Notes: a model not told the origin generated them from the letters alone. A stretch of DNA of 64,000 bases from Pseudomonas wayambapalatensis (GCA_014268975.2 CP077096.1:4067501-4131500), one strand, 5' to 3'; shown: positions 16,552 through 24,963, numbered from the stretch's first letter. Numbers and translations are program-made.

Positions 16552-17520
16552 TCAGCCGCCGATCACCTTCATCACGGTCACACCACCCGAGAACGCCAGC
16601 TCCTGCTTGTCCGCCAGGGCCTTGACCAGCAGCCGCTGAATCACCGGAAGCGCCTGGTGACGCGGCTTGTCGAGCAGGTCGCCGATAAAGTGACGATTCC
16701 CCGAGGACAGGCAGCCATGCAGCCAGCCGGTAGACGACAAGCGCAAACGCGAGCAGGTCCGGCAAAACGGCACGCTCTCGTTGGCAATCACACCAAAGTG
16801 ACCTTGGCCGGGAATCTGGTAGCGCAGGGCCGTTGCATCCAAGGCCGCTGGCGCCTGCTGGAAGTGATATTGATGGCCGATCAGTGCCAGCAATTGCTCG
16901 AGACTGACGAACTGACGCAGGAATGCATTCGAATCAAGCGCCAGATGGCCCATGCGCATCAACTCGATAAACCGCAGTTCGTAGCCTCTTGCCAGGCAGT
17001 AGTCGAGCAGCGGCACCACCTGATCGAGGTTGTGTCCGCGCATCGGCACCATGTTGACCTTGATACGCATACCCGCTGCACTCGCCTCCTCCATGCCCCT
17101 CAGCACGCTGGCCAGGTCGCCGCCCCGGGCAATGCTGCGAAACGCGGTCGGGTCAAGGGTGTCGAGGGAGACATTGAGCCGGTCGATACCTGCCGCGCGC
17201 AACACGGCAAGCTTGCGACTCAACAACTGGCCGTTGGTGGTCAAGGCGATATCCTTGAGCCCCAAGCCACCGACAATCTTCAGGAACGGCTCCAGGCGAG
17301 GGCTGATCAACGGTTCGCCACCGGTAATGCGCAGGCGCTCGATACCTGCGGCATCGACCAGATAAGCCACCCCGCGCGCCAGCGCATCGGCGCAGAGCTC
17401 ATCCTGTGCAGCCACCAGGCGCTTGCCATCGGGCACGCAGTAGCTGCAAGCATAGTTGCAGGCAGCCGTCAGGCTGACGCGCAGGTTGCGAAAACGCCTG
17501 CCTTGACGATCGACGATCAT
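16552..17520 (-). CDS. moaA: GTP 3',8-cyclase MoaA (radical SAM), stand-alone copy
   Basis: 322 residues. It catalyses the first step of molybdenum cofactor synthesis, GTP to 3',8-cH2GTP. The radical-SAM cluster motif is C21-x3-C25-x2-C28 (CNYACSYC). A second [4Fe-4S] motif is C253-x2-C256-x13-C270 (FCRTCSRLRLSSTGWLHGC). The protein ends in a Gly-Gly pair, which is essential in MoaA. The ATG at 17520 is used rather than the longer frame to 17574. No moaB/C/D/E genes are nearby, so its partners are elsewhere. It could be a paralogue with a different role. Confidence 0.85.
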   Translation of the reverse strand: MIVDRQGRRFRNLRVSLTAACNYACSYCVPDGKRLVAAQDELCADALARGVAYLVDAAGIERLRITGGEPLISPRLEPFLKIVGGLGLKDIALTTNGQLLSRKLAVLRAAGIDRLNVSLDTLDPTAFRSIARGGDLASVLRGMEEASAAGMRIKVNMVPMRGHNLDQVVPLLDYCLARGYELRFIELMRMGHLALDSNAFLRQFVSLEQLLALIGHQYHFQQAPAALDATALRYQIPGQGHFGVIANESVPFCRTCSRLRLSSTGWLHGCLSSGNRHFIGDLLDKPRHQALPVIQRLLVKALADKQELAFSGGVTVMKVIGG

Positions 17521-17650
17521 GGATGACTCCGGCATGAGAAAAAGCGAGCCGGCAAAACTTGACTCAAAGATCAAGTTTTTGCAAGCCCTGTCGCCGAAGC
17601 GGGCGTGGCTGGCGGAGCCTGCCCATCATGGACAGTACCCCGCAGGGGTT

Positions 17651-18286
17651 TCAGGCTGCCGGTTCCGGATCGCGCTTGCGCTTGTTGCCCATGCGCACGC
17701 CGATGTCCATCAGGAACTGGAAGAAACCTTCCTGATCCTCGAGAACGTTGCTCCAGAACGGCGAGTGATACAGCGCTACAGCGCCATGCACCAGCGCCCA
17801 GGCAGCACAGTAGTGGAAGTACGGCGGCACATCCTCGAGCTTGCCTTCGCTGATACGGCCCTTGATCAACTGGGTCAGGCGCTCGAAATTGGAGGCGCGG
17901 ATACGGTGCAGTTCCTCGACCATCTCCGGCACTTGATTACCCTTGACCACCTTCTCTTCAAGACGGTCGAACAAGCGGTAGCGCTGAGGATCACGCATCC
18001 GGAACTCGAAGTAGGCACGCGACAGGGCTTCCTTGTCGCGGTCGACGTCGTCCGAATGCAACAGCGCATTCAAGTCACGCTCGTAGTCGAGCATCAGGCG
18101 CAGGTAGATCTCCGCCTTGGACTTGAAGTGCTTGTAGATCGTGCCTTTGCCGATACCGACAGCGTCGGCGATCATCTCGACGGTGACACTGTCTTCACCC
18201 TGTTCGAGAAACAGCTTGAGCGCCGTGTCGAGGATTTCTTGCTCGCGGCGGCGAAACTCACGGACCTTACGAGGTTCTTTCTGCAT
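17651..18286 (-). CDS. TetR-family transcriptional regulator
   Basis: 211 residues. The helix-turn-helix DSVTVEMIADAVGIGKGTIYKHFKSKAEIY is near the N terminus, preceded by REFRRREQEILDTALKLFLEQG. The C-terminal half is hydrophobic and aromatic, consistent with a ligand pocket, and ends in a basic tail (GNKRKRDPEPAA). The ATG at 18286 follows the family pattern. A 14-bp perfect palindrome lies about 90 bp upstream. It reads toward moaA with a 130-bp gap. Regulated genes cannot be named from this window. Confidence 0.88.
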   Translation of the reverse strand: MQKEPRKVREFRRREQEILDTALKLFLEQGEDSVTVEMIADAVGIGKGTIYKHFKSKAEIYLRLMLDYERDLNALLHSDDVDRDKEALSRAYFEFRMRDPQRYRLFDRLEEKVVKGNQVPEMVEELHRIRASNFERLTQLIKGRISEGKLEDVPPYFHYCAAWALVHGAVALYHSPFWSNVLEDQEGFFQFLMDIGVRMGNKRKRDPEPAA

Positions 18287-18378
18287 AGGAAGGACTGGAT
18301 GACAATCGAAGCAGATTATTATGCCTAACTTGCGGCAAATTGCACGGATCATCCAACCATATCTATGTTTCATGATGA

Positions 18379-18392
18379 GTTTGCATGCAAAC
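18379..18392. promoter_or_regulatory. Candidate operator: perfect 14-bp palindrome
   Basis: GTTTGCATGCAAAC is a perfect palindrome in the leader region of the TetR gene (start at 18286). Autoregulation is the simplest reading, but symmetry and position are the only support. The rest of 18287-18650 shows no convincing gene. Confidence 0.45.
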
Positions 18393-18719
18393 CGTGCCTG
18401 TCCGGCTTGAATCGCATGAGTGCGTGCGACGCCCCGCGCCCGGCCGACTCTCGCCTGCAACCGACGCAGCACGGCTCGCCAAGGCCACCACGCTCATCGA
18501 ATTGCGCACGTCGGCACGAAGAAAGCGTACGAGTCGCGCACTCTTCAACCTTTTAACCGCACCTCTATACAAATCGGCACCTGATAGGCGCAAATTCACC
18601 CAGAGTCCGCCCAATGCCATGCCCTGATGGCCCATTGGCTGTCAGGTGTATTCCAAATCTGTTTAAAAAACGACCAACTGGCGCTGGCAGTGCGAGGATA
18701 CTCGCCAATACTTGAAGTG

Positions 18720-18838
18720 TTGGCGCGGCGCATCCCCCCAAGTGGCGCGCCGATAAAGGTGCCCAGGGACCGCGTACCTTTGTTTTACTCCTAATGGTCT
18801 TAACCCGGATTCCCCCCCCAGAACCCGGGTTTTTTTTG
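18720..18838 (+). ncRNA. rgsA: Probable RgsA (P16) small RNA
   Basis: There is no credible ORF here, but a strong intrinsic terminator reads rightward and is preceded by structured sequence. Hairpin 1 pairs GGCGCG with CGCGCC (18722-18751) and holds a C6 run in its loop. Hairpin 2 pairs AAAGGT with ACCTTT (18755-18781). A U-rich single-stranded TGTTTTACTCC follows, then the terminator. A CAATACTTGA box at 18706-18715 resembles an RpoS -10 and predicts an RNA of about 120 nt. From memory, P. aeruginosa encodes the RpoS-dependent, ~120-nt RgsA (P16) beside tatD, upstream of the same TetR gene. The identity rests on synteny, size and architecture, not alignment. Confidence 0.6.
18802..18838 (+). 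terminator. Rho-independent terminator of the sRNA
   Basis: The stem AACCCGG pairs with CCGGGTT across a C-rich loop (eight C residues), then eight T residues. Orientation is rightward, so it cannot serve tatD or the TetR gene, which both read leftward. Confidence 0.85.
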
Positions 18839-18855
18839 CCCGCCCCGCCTTATCC

Positions 18856-19638
18856 TCAGGCGACGCGCGCCAACGGGAACAGGCGCTTGAAGTTGGCGGT
18901 CGTCTGCTCGGCCAACTGCGCATAGCTCACCCCCCGCAACGATGCGACGTACTCGGCGACCTCACGCACGTACTGCGGCAGATTGGGCTTGCCGCGATAC
19001 GGGATGGGCGCCAGGTACGGCGAGTCGGTCTCCACCAGCAGGCGCTCGACAGGCACCTGGCGTGCAACCTCGCGCAGCGCATCGGCGTTGCGGAAGGTTA
19101 CGATTCCGGAGAGCGAGATGTAGTACCCCAGATCGAGTGCGGCCTTGGCCATGTCCCAGTCTTCCGTGAAGCAGTGCAGCACACCCGCCTGCGGCAGGCT
19201 GGCCTCGCGCAGCAGCGCCAGGGTGTCCGCCCGCGCCGCGCGAGTGTGAACGATCACCGGCTTGCCGGTCTGCCGGGATGCCTCCAGGTGCAGGCGGAAA
19301 GATGCCTGCTGCAGCTCGGCGGCCTCCGGCTCGTAGTGATAGTCCAATCCGGTTTCGCCGATAGCCACCACGTGCGGGTGGGCCAGCTCACGCAGCAGCC
19401 ACTCCAGCGCAGGCGTCTCCCCCGGAGCCAGGTCGAGGGGGTGCACGCCTACCGAACAGTCGACGTCGGCGTACTGCTCGCTCAGGGCCTTGACCGCCCC
19501 GGCGTTCTCGGCGCTTACGCCGATGCATAGAAAATGCCCGACTCCACGCTCGCGAGCCGCCTGCAGTGCGGCATCGAGCGAGCCGGCATGGGCGCTCAGG
19601 TCAAGTCGGTCGAGGTGGCAATGGGAATCTACGAGCAT
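18856..19638 (-). CDS. tatD: TatD-family metal-dependent hydrolase/DNase
   Basis: 260 residues. The TIM-barrel metallohydrolase begins with the metal-binding MLVDSHCHLD (His6, His8). Further metal motifs are AIGETGLDYHYE, PVIVHTRAA, GVLHCFTED and VETDSPYLAP. The family shows 3'-5' DNase activity. The ATG at 19638 places HCH at the expected N terminus. It is the last gene of the leftward fab/tmk/holB block, 38 bp after holB. In P. aeruginosa I recall pilZ between holB and tatD; it is not here. Confidence 0.94.
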   Translation of the reverse strand: MLVDSHCHLDRLDLSAHAGSLDAALQAARERGVGHFLCIGVSAENAGAVKALSEQYADVDCSVGVHPLDLAPGETPALEWLLRELAHPHVVAIGETGLDYHYEPEAAELQQASFRLHLEASRQTGKPVIVHTRAARADTLALLREASLPQAGVLHCFTEDWDMAKAALDLGYYISLSGIVTFRNADALREVARQVPVERLLVETDSPYLAPIPYRGKPNLPQYVREVAEYVASLRGVSYAQLAEQTTANFKRLFPLARVA

Positions 19639-19676
19639 GGAATGAGAGCACACATGAAAATAAACGATGGGGGGAA

Positions 19677-20663
19677 TCAGCGCGCGGCCAGCATCTGCAG
19701 CCAATGGGCCAACAGGGCTTCGAGCAGCAACACGCGATTGAGGTTGGCCTTGCCCTGCACTTTCTGGCGCTGTTCGAGAATCCAGGCCTGGACCTCGAGC
19801 ACCCTGCCCTGCCTGCTCTTCTGCGCAAGGTATTGTACGACCTTGCGCATGTCGGCCAAGCCTAGCCCGTCCTCGTCCTGGGTCAATTGATAGCGCAGGA
19901 TCAGGTGCGACCAGTCGCAGAACCAGTCGAACAGCAACAGCAGCGGCACATTGCTCCAGGCTTCAGCCAACTGAGAGGGCGATTGCTGCTGCTTGATCAG
20001 CTTCTTCACCCCCTCGGTGACCAGCGCGCGCTGCTCGCGCACACCCTGGGACTGCAAGGTGACGGCCATCAGTGGCGATCCCGCCGCCAGGGTCAGCAGT
20101 TCGTCACGCTCGATCTGATCGAGCTCCGGCAGGGCCGTCGCCAACCAGGCGTGACTCTGCGCAAGCGTCGGCTGGGCACAGGCGACCTGCTGGCAACGGC
20201 TCTTGATGGTTGGCAACAAACGGCTGGGCTGATGGCTCACCAGCAGCAGCACGGTATCGCCCGAAGGCTCTTCGAGGCTCTTGAGCAAAGCGTTCGAAGC
20301 ATTGACGTTCATTGCTTCGACCGGCTCGATCAGCACCACCTTGCGCCCGCCCAACTGCGCAGTCTGCACCACGAACGAAACCAGATCTCGCACCTGGTCG
20401 ACCTTGATGGGCTTGTCGGCCTCTTCCGGCTCCAGCACGAAGTTATCGGGGTGGCTGCCAGCCTTGAGCAACAGGCACGACTTGCATTGCCCGCAGGCAT
20501 CCACGCCATGCGGCTGCTGGCACAACAGGCGAGCCATCAGGCGTTCGGCCATGGCTCGCTTGCCGATGCCCTGCGGCCCGTGCAACAGGTAGGCATGGGC
20601 ATGCTGGCTGCGCCCGGCCAACTGCTGCCAGAGCGCTTGCTGCCAGGGGTACGCCTCAGCCAC
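19677..20663 (-). CDS. holB: DNA polymerase III delta' subunit
   Basis: 328 residues. Clamp-loader AAA+ subunit. A degenerate P-loop region (HGPQGIGKRAMAERL) is followed by the zinc module C-x8-C-x2-C-x2-C (LLCQQPHGVDACGQCKSC), then sensor-1-like LLKSLEEPSGDTVLLLVSHQ and SRCQQV. It starts with GTG at 20663, overlapping the last 8 bp of tmk, so it is translationally coupled. Length matches the family. Confidence 0.94.
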   Translation of the reverse strand: MAEAYPWQQALWQQLAGRSQHAHAYLLHGPQGIGKRAMAERLMARLLCQQPHGVDACGQCKSCLLLKAGSHPDNFVLEPEEADKPIKVDQVRDLVSFVVQTAQLGGRKVVLIEPVEAMNVNASNALLKSLEEPSGDTVLLLVSHQPSRLLPTIKSRCQQVACAQPTLAQSHAWLATALPELDQIERDELLTLAAGSPLMAVTLQSQGVREQRALVTEGVKKLIKQQQSPSQLAEAWSNVPLLLLFDWFCDWSHLILRYQLTQDEDGLGLADMRKVVQYLAQKSRQGRVLEVQAWILEQRQKVQGKANLNRVLLLEALLAHWLQMLAAR

Positions 20664-21288
20664 GGCAACGCTCCAGGATACCTGGCAGCAATGCATCGAT
20701 GGCGCGCTGTACCGCCTCGAGCGACTGCCCGGCGTCCAGCAGGCTGTAGCGCTGCGGTGCCTGGGCTGCGCGTTGCAGATAGGCCTGACGCACCGCCTCG
20801 AAGAATGCCTGGCCCTCCTGCTCGAAGCGATCCAGGCGTCCGCGAGCGGCAGCACGGGCAAGGCCGACTTCCACTGGCAGATCGAAGACCAGGGTCAGGT
20901 CCGGGCGCAGCGCACCCTGAACGAAGTCTTCCAGCACCGCGATGCGCTCCACCGGCAGGCCACGCCCACCGCCCTGATAGGCGTAGGTGGCATCGGTAAA
21001 TCGGTCGCACAGCACCACGACGCCCCGCGCCAGCGCCGGGCGAATGACCTCGGCCAGATGCTGGGCGCGTGCAGCGAACATCAACAGAAGCTCGGTGTCG
21101 GCCGCCATGGCTTCGTCGCTGGGAGCGAGCAGCAACTCGCGGATACGCTCGGCCAACGGCGTACCGCCAGGCTCACGGGTCATGACCACATCCACGCCCT
21201 GCTCACGCAGGCGCGCGGCCAGGTACTCGCGGTTGGTGCTCTTGCCCGCGCCTTCGGGGCCTTCCAGAGTGATGAACAAACCGCTCAC
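20656..21288 (-). CDS. tmk: Thymidylate kinase
   Basis: 210 residues. Phosphorylates dTMP to dTDP. P-loop GPEGAGKST near the N terminus, DRFTDATYAYQGGGR substrate motif, and a LID-type RGRLDRFEQEG. The GTG at 21288 is preferred over the ATG at 21294 because AAGGA then has a 6-nt spacer (it would abut the ATG) and the N terminus VSGLFITLEGPEG aligns with the family start. It overlaps holB downstream and follows mltG by 9 bp. Confidence 0.95.
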   Translation of the reverse strand: MSGLFITLEGPEGAGKSTNREYLAARLREQGVDVVMTREPGGTPLAERIRELLLAPSDEAMAADTELLLMFAARAQHLAEVIRPALARGVVVLCDRFTDATYAYQGGGRGLPVERIAVLEDFVQGALRPDLTLVFDLPVEVGLARAAARGRLDRFEQEGQAFFEAVRQAYLQRAAQAPQRYSLLDAGQSLEAVQRAIDALLPGILERCRG

Positions 21289-21297
21289 GGGCATTCC

Positions 21298-22482
21298 TTA
21301 CTGTTTTTCGGTGGGCGCCGGCGCCTGTTCGGGCGCGGGCTCTTCGGCGGACTGGGTTGGTGCGCCTTCAAGGGGTTCGCCGGACCGAGGCGAGGCTTCA
21401 GTCGGCGGCTCGGCGTCCGGTGCCTGATCGACCGTACCCTGCAGGGCTTGTGGTGCTGGGCTGGAGCGGTAGTCGGCGCGGCGCTTGAGCTGATATTCGC
21501 GCACAGCCGTATTGTGGTCGTCCAGGTCATCGGAGAAGACGTGGCTGCCATCGCCACGCGCGACGAAATACAGGCTGGTACCGTCTGACGGATTCAGGGC
21601 AGCGTGAATCGCCTCGCGCCCGACCATGGCGATCGGTGTCGGCGGCAGGCCGGTCATGGTGTATGTGTTGTAGGGTGTCGGTGCACGCAGGTCGGCACGC
21701 GTGATCTTGCCGTTATAGCGCTCACCCATGCCGTAGATAACCGTAGGGTCGGTCTGCAGCATCATGCCCAGGCGAAGGCGGCGCACAAATACACCTGCGA
21801 TCTGCCCTCGCTCCTGGGGGATACCGGTTTCCTTCTCCACCAGCGAGGCCATGATCAGCGCCTGGTAGGGATCACGGTATGGCAAATCGGTTACCCGGTC
21901 TGCCCACTCCTTGGCCAGCACCTCCTCAAGGCGCATGTAGGCTTGCTGCAACAGCTCCACATCGCTCATGCCGCGCACGAAGCGGTAGGTGTCCGGGAAG
22001 AAACGCCCCTCAGGGAACACACCGGTATGCCCAAGCTTGTCCATCACTTCAGTATCGGACAGCCCGTCGAGGGTGTGCTTGATCTTTTCATGCCTGGCCA
22101 CGGCCGAGCGCACCTGGCGGAAGGTCCAGCCCTCGACCAGGGTGAGGTTGTACTGCACCACATCACCACGGCGCCAGGCATCGAACAGCGCTTCGACGGT
22201 CATGCCGGGCGTCAGGCGGTATTCCCCCGTGTGCAGTGCAGTGCCAGCCATGTTGAAACGCCAGTAAAGTCGCAACCAGAAGGCGTCGTCGAGCAACCCT
22301 TCACTCTGCATGCGATAGAACATGCGGTTGGGGTTGGTGCCATTGGGCACATCGAGCAGGCGCTCTTCGGTGACATGCAACGGCTGCTCCAGGACCGAGT
22401 TGACCTTCCAGGCCGACCAGCCTACGGCCAGGCCGGCAAGGATCAGGCCCATTTCCAGCAGCAGCAGGATTTTGCGTCTCAC
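21298..22482 (-). CDS. mltG: Endolytic murein transglycosylase MltG
   Basis: 394 residues. An N-terminal membrane anchor (KILLLLEMGLILAGLAVGW) precedes a periplasmic YceG domain. The catalytic Glu is in IMASLVEKETG, with flanking motifs EGRFFPDTYRF, LQTDPTVIYGMG and YNTYTMTGLPPTPI. It cuts nascent glycan strands and sets glycan chain length. The C-terminal ~50 residues are Pro/Glu/Ala-rich and probably disordered, beyond the usual domain end. GTG start 3 bp after pabC. Confidence 0.94.
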   Translation of the reverse strand: MRRKILLLLEMGLILAGLAVGWSAWKVNSVLEQPLHVTEERLLDVPNGTNPNRMFYRMQSEGLLDDAFWLRLYWRFNMAGTALHTGEYRLTPGMTVEALFDAWRRGDVVQYNLTLVEGWTFRQVRSAVARHEKIKHTLDGLSDTEVMDKLGHTGVFPEGRFFPDTYRFVRGMSDVELLQQAYMRLEEVLAKEWADRVTDLPYRDPYQALIMASLVEKETGIPQERGQIAGVFVRRLRLGMMLQTDPTVIYGMGERYNGKITRADLRAPTPYNTYTMTGLPPTPIAMVGREAIHAALNPSDGTSLYFVARGDGSHVFSDDLDDHNTAVREYQLKRRADYRSSPAPQALQGTVDQAPDAEPPTEASPRSGEPLEGAPTQSAEEPAPEQAPAPTEKQ

Positions 22483-22485
22483 GAA

Positions 22486-23307
22486 TCAGGTATCCAGTAA
22501 CGTACGGGCAACGGCCTGCAGTTTACGGGTGAGCGGCCCGGCCGGCCAGTCGAGGTTGAGCGCAGCGAACGTGCGCACAGGCCAAATTCCATACACGCTA
22601 TTGCAGACGAACACTTCATCGGCCGTCTCCAGATCGGCTTGCACGAGGTCAGCTGTTCGGACCTCGATACCCAGCGCCGAGGCTTCGTCCAGCAGCGCAG
22701 CGCGCATGACGCCTGCCACGCCGCAGCGGCTCAGGTCGGCGGTCAGCAGCACGCCATCGCGGACCAGGAACAGATTACTGTAGACCCCTTCGATCAGGTG
22801 CCCTTGCACATCACGCATCAAACCCTCGGCGCAGGCAGGGTCCTGCCATTCGGCGCGAGCCATTACCTGCTCCAGGCGATTGAGGTGCTTGAGCCCGGCC
22901 AGCAGCGGCTGCTGCGCAAGACGGGTCTGGCAGTCGAACAGCCCGATCCCCTGCTCCGCGTTGGCCACGGGATAAGCAGGCATTGGACTGCTCTGGAGAA
23001 TGCGTCGGGCCACGGCTTCGGAGGCGGGCGCATAGCCGCGCTGGCTATCACCGCGAGTGACGATCAGTTTGGCTACGCCTTCACCGAGCTGGCTGGCGTA
23101 GCGCAGCAACTCGTCGCGAACACACGCATGATCGATATCGATCGCAAGCCGCTGACAACCCTGCTTGAGTCGATCGAGATGTCGCGACAGCAGGCTGGGC
23201 CTGCCGCCGCGCACGGCGATAGTCTCGAACAGACCATCGCCGTAGGCCAGGCCGCGGTTCTGCAGGTTGACTGCAGTCGCCGGCTGGCCATCGATCCAGC
23301 TGTGCAT
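22486..23307 (-). CDS. pabC: Aminodeoxychorismate lyase
   Basis: 273 residues. PLP enzyme (branched-chain aminotransferase fold) that releases 4-aminobenzoate from aminodeoxychorismate for folate synthesis. Motifs NRGLAYGDGLFETI, LKHLNRLEQVMARAEW (PLP Lys) and EGVYSNLFLVRDG are typical. The ATG overlaps the fabF stop codon by one base (TGATG), so the two are coupled, as in the classical fabF-pabC-mltG-tmk-holB order. Confidence 0.94.
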   Translation of the reverse strand: MHSWIDGQPATAVNLQNRGLAYGDGLFETIAVRGGRPSLLSRHLDRLKQGCQRLAIDIDHACVRDELLRYASQLGEGVAKLIVTRGDSQRGYAPASEAVARRILQSSPMPAYPVANAEQGIGLFDCQTRLAQQPLLAGLKHLNRLEQVMARAEWQDPACAEGLMRDVQGHLIEGVYSNLFLVRDGVLLTADLSRCGVAGVMRAALLDEASALGIEVRTADLVQADLETADEVFVCNSVYGIWPVRTFAALNLDWPAGPLTRKLQAVARTLLDT

Positions 23308-24551
23308 CAATCGGCGAACCGGCGGAATACCAGCGAACCGTTGGTACCGCCAAAGCCGAAGGAATTGGACAGCACGACATCGATCGGCATGCTGCGCGCC
23401 TGGTGCGGCACGAAGTCCAGGTCGCAACCTTCGTCCGGCTCGTCCAGGTTGATGGTCGGCGGCGCCATCTGGCTGTTGATCGCCAACACGCTGAAGATCG
23501 CCTCTACCGCACCGGCAGCCCCAAGCAGGTGACCGGTCATCGATTTGGTCGAGCTGACGGCCAGCTTGTAGGCGTGCTCGCCGAACACACGCTTGATGGC
23601 CGCCACTTCGGCGATATCGCCAGCGGGGGTCGAGGTGCCGTGGGCGTTGATGTAGCTGACGTCTTCAGGCTTCACACCCGCATCGCGCAGGGCGTTGACC
23701 ATGCAGCGTGCAGCGCCGTCGCCGGTATCCGGTGGCGACGTCATGTGGAACGCGTCCCCGCTCATGCCGAAACCGACCAGTTCGGCATAGATGGTCGCGC
23801 CACGTGCCTTGGCATGTTCAAGCTCCTCCAGCACCAGGGCGCCGGCACCATCGGACAATACGAAACCATCACGCCCCTTGTCCCACGGACGGCTGGCACG
23901 GGATGGCTCGTCATTGCGAGTCGAAAGTGCCCGCGAGGCGCCGAAACCGCCCATGCCCAGGCCGCACGCGGCCATTTCCGCGCCACCGGCGATCATCACG
24001 TCAGCCTCGCCATAAGCGATATTGCGTGCGGCCATGCCGATACAGTGAGTACCGGTGGTGCACGCCGTGGAGATCGCATAGTTGGGGCCCTGCAGACCCA
24101 GATGGATCGACAGGAAGCCGGAGATCATGTTGATGATCGAGCCCGGCACGAAGAATGGCGAAATCCGGCGCGGCCCTTGCTCGTGCAGTGTACGGCTGGT
24201 GTCTTCGATGTTGGTCAGGCCACCGATCCCCGAGCCCATGGCCACGCCGATGCGCTCGCGGTTGGCATCGGTCACTTCCAGGCCAGCATTGCGCACCGCC
24301 TGGAAACCGGCCGCCAGGCCGTACTGGATGAACAGGTCAAGCTTGCGAGCTTCCTTGGCCGACAGGTACTGCTCGACCTCGAAGCCCTTCACCGAGCCGC
24401 CAAAACGGGTGGAGTAGGCACTCAGGTCCGTGTGTTCGATCGGACCGATGCCACTGCGGCCAGCCAGAATGCCCTGCCAGGTGCTTGGTACATCAGTACC
24501 CAGTGGCGACAGCATACCCATACCGGTGACCACGACGCGTCTACGCGACAC
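23307..24551 (-). CDS. fabF: 3-oxoacyl-ACP synthase II (KAS II)
   Basis: 414 residues. Condensing enzyme for elongation of long acyl-ACPs. The nucleophile motif is STACTTGTHC, with catalytic His motifs NAHGTSTPAGD and STKSMTGHLLGAAG. The GTG at 24551 is chosen because AAAGGAGA lies 6 nt upstream and the protein begins VSRRRVVVTGMGMLSPLG; a longer frame to 24593 has no support. A strong terminator separates it from acpP, so its expression depends on readthrough or a promoter in the 175-bp gap. Confidence 0.96.
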   Translation of the reverse strand: MSRRRVVVTGMGMLSPLGTDVPSTWQGILAGRSGIGPIEHTDLSAYSTRFGGSVKGFEVEQYLSAKEARKLDLFIQYGLAAGFQAVRNAGLEVTDANRERIGVAMGSGIGGLTNIEDTSRTLHEQGPRRISPFFVPGSIINMISGFLSIHLGLQGPNYAISTACTTGTHCIGMAARNIAYGEADVMIAGGAEMAACGLGMGGFGASRALSTRNDEPSRASRPWDKGRDGFVLSDGAGALVLEELEHAKARGATIYAELVGFGMSGDAFHMTSPPDTGDGAARCMVNALRDAGVKPEDVSYINAHGTSTPAGDIAEVAAIKRVFGEHAYKLAVSSTKSMTGHLLGAAGAVEAIFSVLAINSQMAPPTINLDEPDEGCDLDFVPHQARSMPIDVVLSNSFGFGGTNGSLVFRRFAD

Positions 24552-24662
24552 AGCACTCTCCTTTTCTAATAACAGAGTCTCTTGCGATTGCACTCAGCAC
24601 GGCCGAATGAAATGGCAACAGGCTCTCGATTGCCCGGTGAATGACGCCAATGGCTCGCAAAG

Positions 24663-24699
24663 AAAAAACCGCACGCCGGCAAAGGCAGTGCGGTTTTTC
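24663..24699 (-). terminator. Terminator/attenuator between acpP and fabF
   Basis: Minus strand: AAAAACCGCAC pairs with GTGCGGTTTTTT across a 14-nt loop, ending in a T-run. It follows acpP by 28 bp and precedes fabF by over 100 bp. Confidence 0.85.
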
Positions 24700-24726
24700 C
24701 CGACAAGAAGCGTCGACTGAAACGTC

Positions 24727-24963
24727 TTAGGCCTTGTGGCTGTTGACGTAGTCGATTGCAGCTTGAACGGTAGTGATCTTCTCGGCTTCTTCGTCAGGGA
24801 TTTCGGTCTCGAATTCCTCTTCCAGAGCCATCACCAGCTCAACGGTGTCAAGCGAATCGGCACCCAGGTCTTCAACGAAGGAAGATTCGTTCTTGACTTC
24901 CTCTTCCTTGACGCCCAGTTGCTCGGCGACGATTTTCTTGACGCGTTCTTCGATGGTGCTCAT
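24727..24963 (-). CDS. acpP: Acyl carrier protein
   Basis: 78 residues, very acidic four-helix protein that carries acyl chains on a phosphopantetheine attached to Ser37 in the GADSLDTVEL motif. Length and sequence are standard. It has its own 204-bp upstream gap after fabG and a terminator after it, which fits the very high level at which ACP is usually made. Confidence 0.98.
   Translation of the reverse strand: MSTIEERVKKIVAEQLGVKEEEVKNESSFVEDLGADSLDTVELVMALEEEFETEIPDEEAEKITTVQAAIDYVNSHKA

Noticed and set aside
18365..18627. Two small rightward frames (63 and 80 codons) between the TetR gene and the sRNA
   Set aside because: Overlapping each other in different frames, no good ribosome site and no recognisable domain.
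18640..18680. Sigma-70 promoter CTGTCA-N17-TTTAAA upstream of the sRNA
   Set aside because: Both boxes are weak (4 of 6). The RpoS-like box at 18706 gives a length that fits RgsA better, though a longer RNA from here is not excluded.
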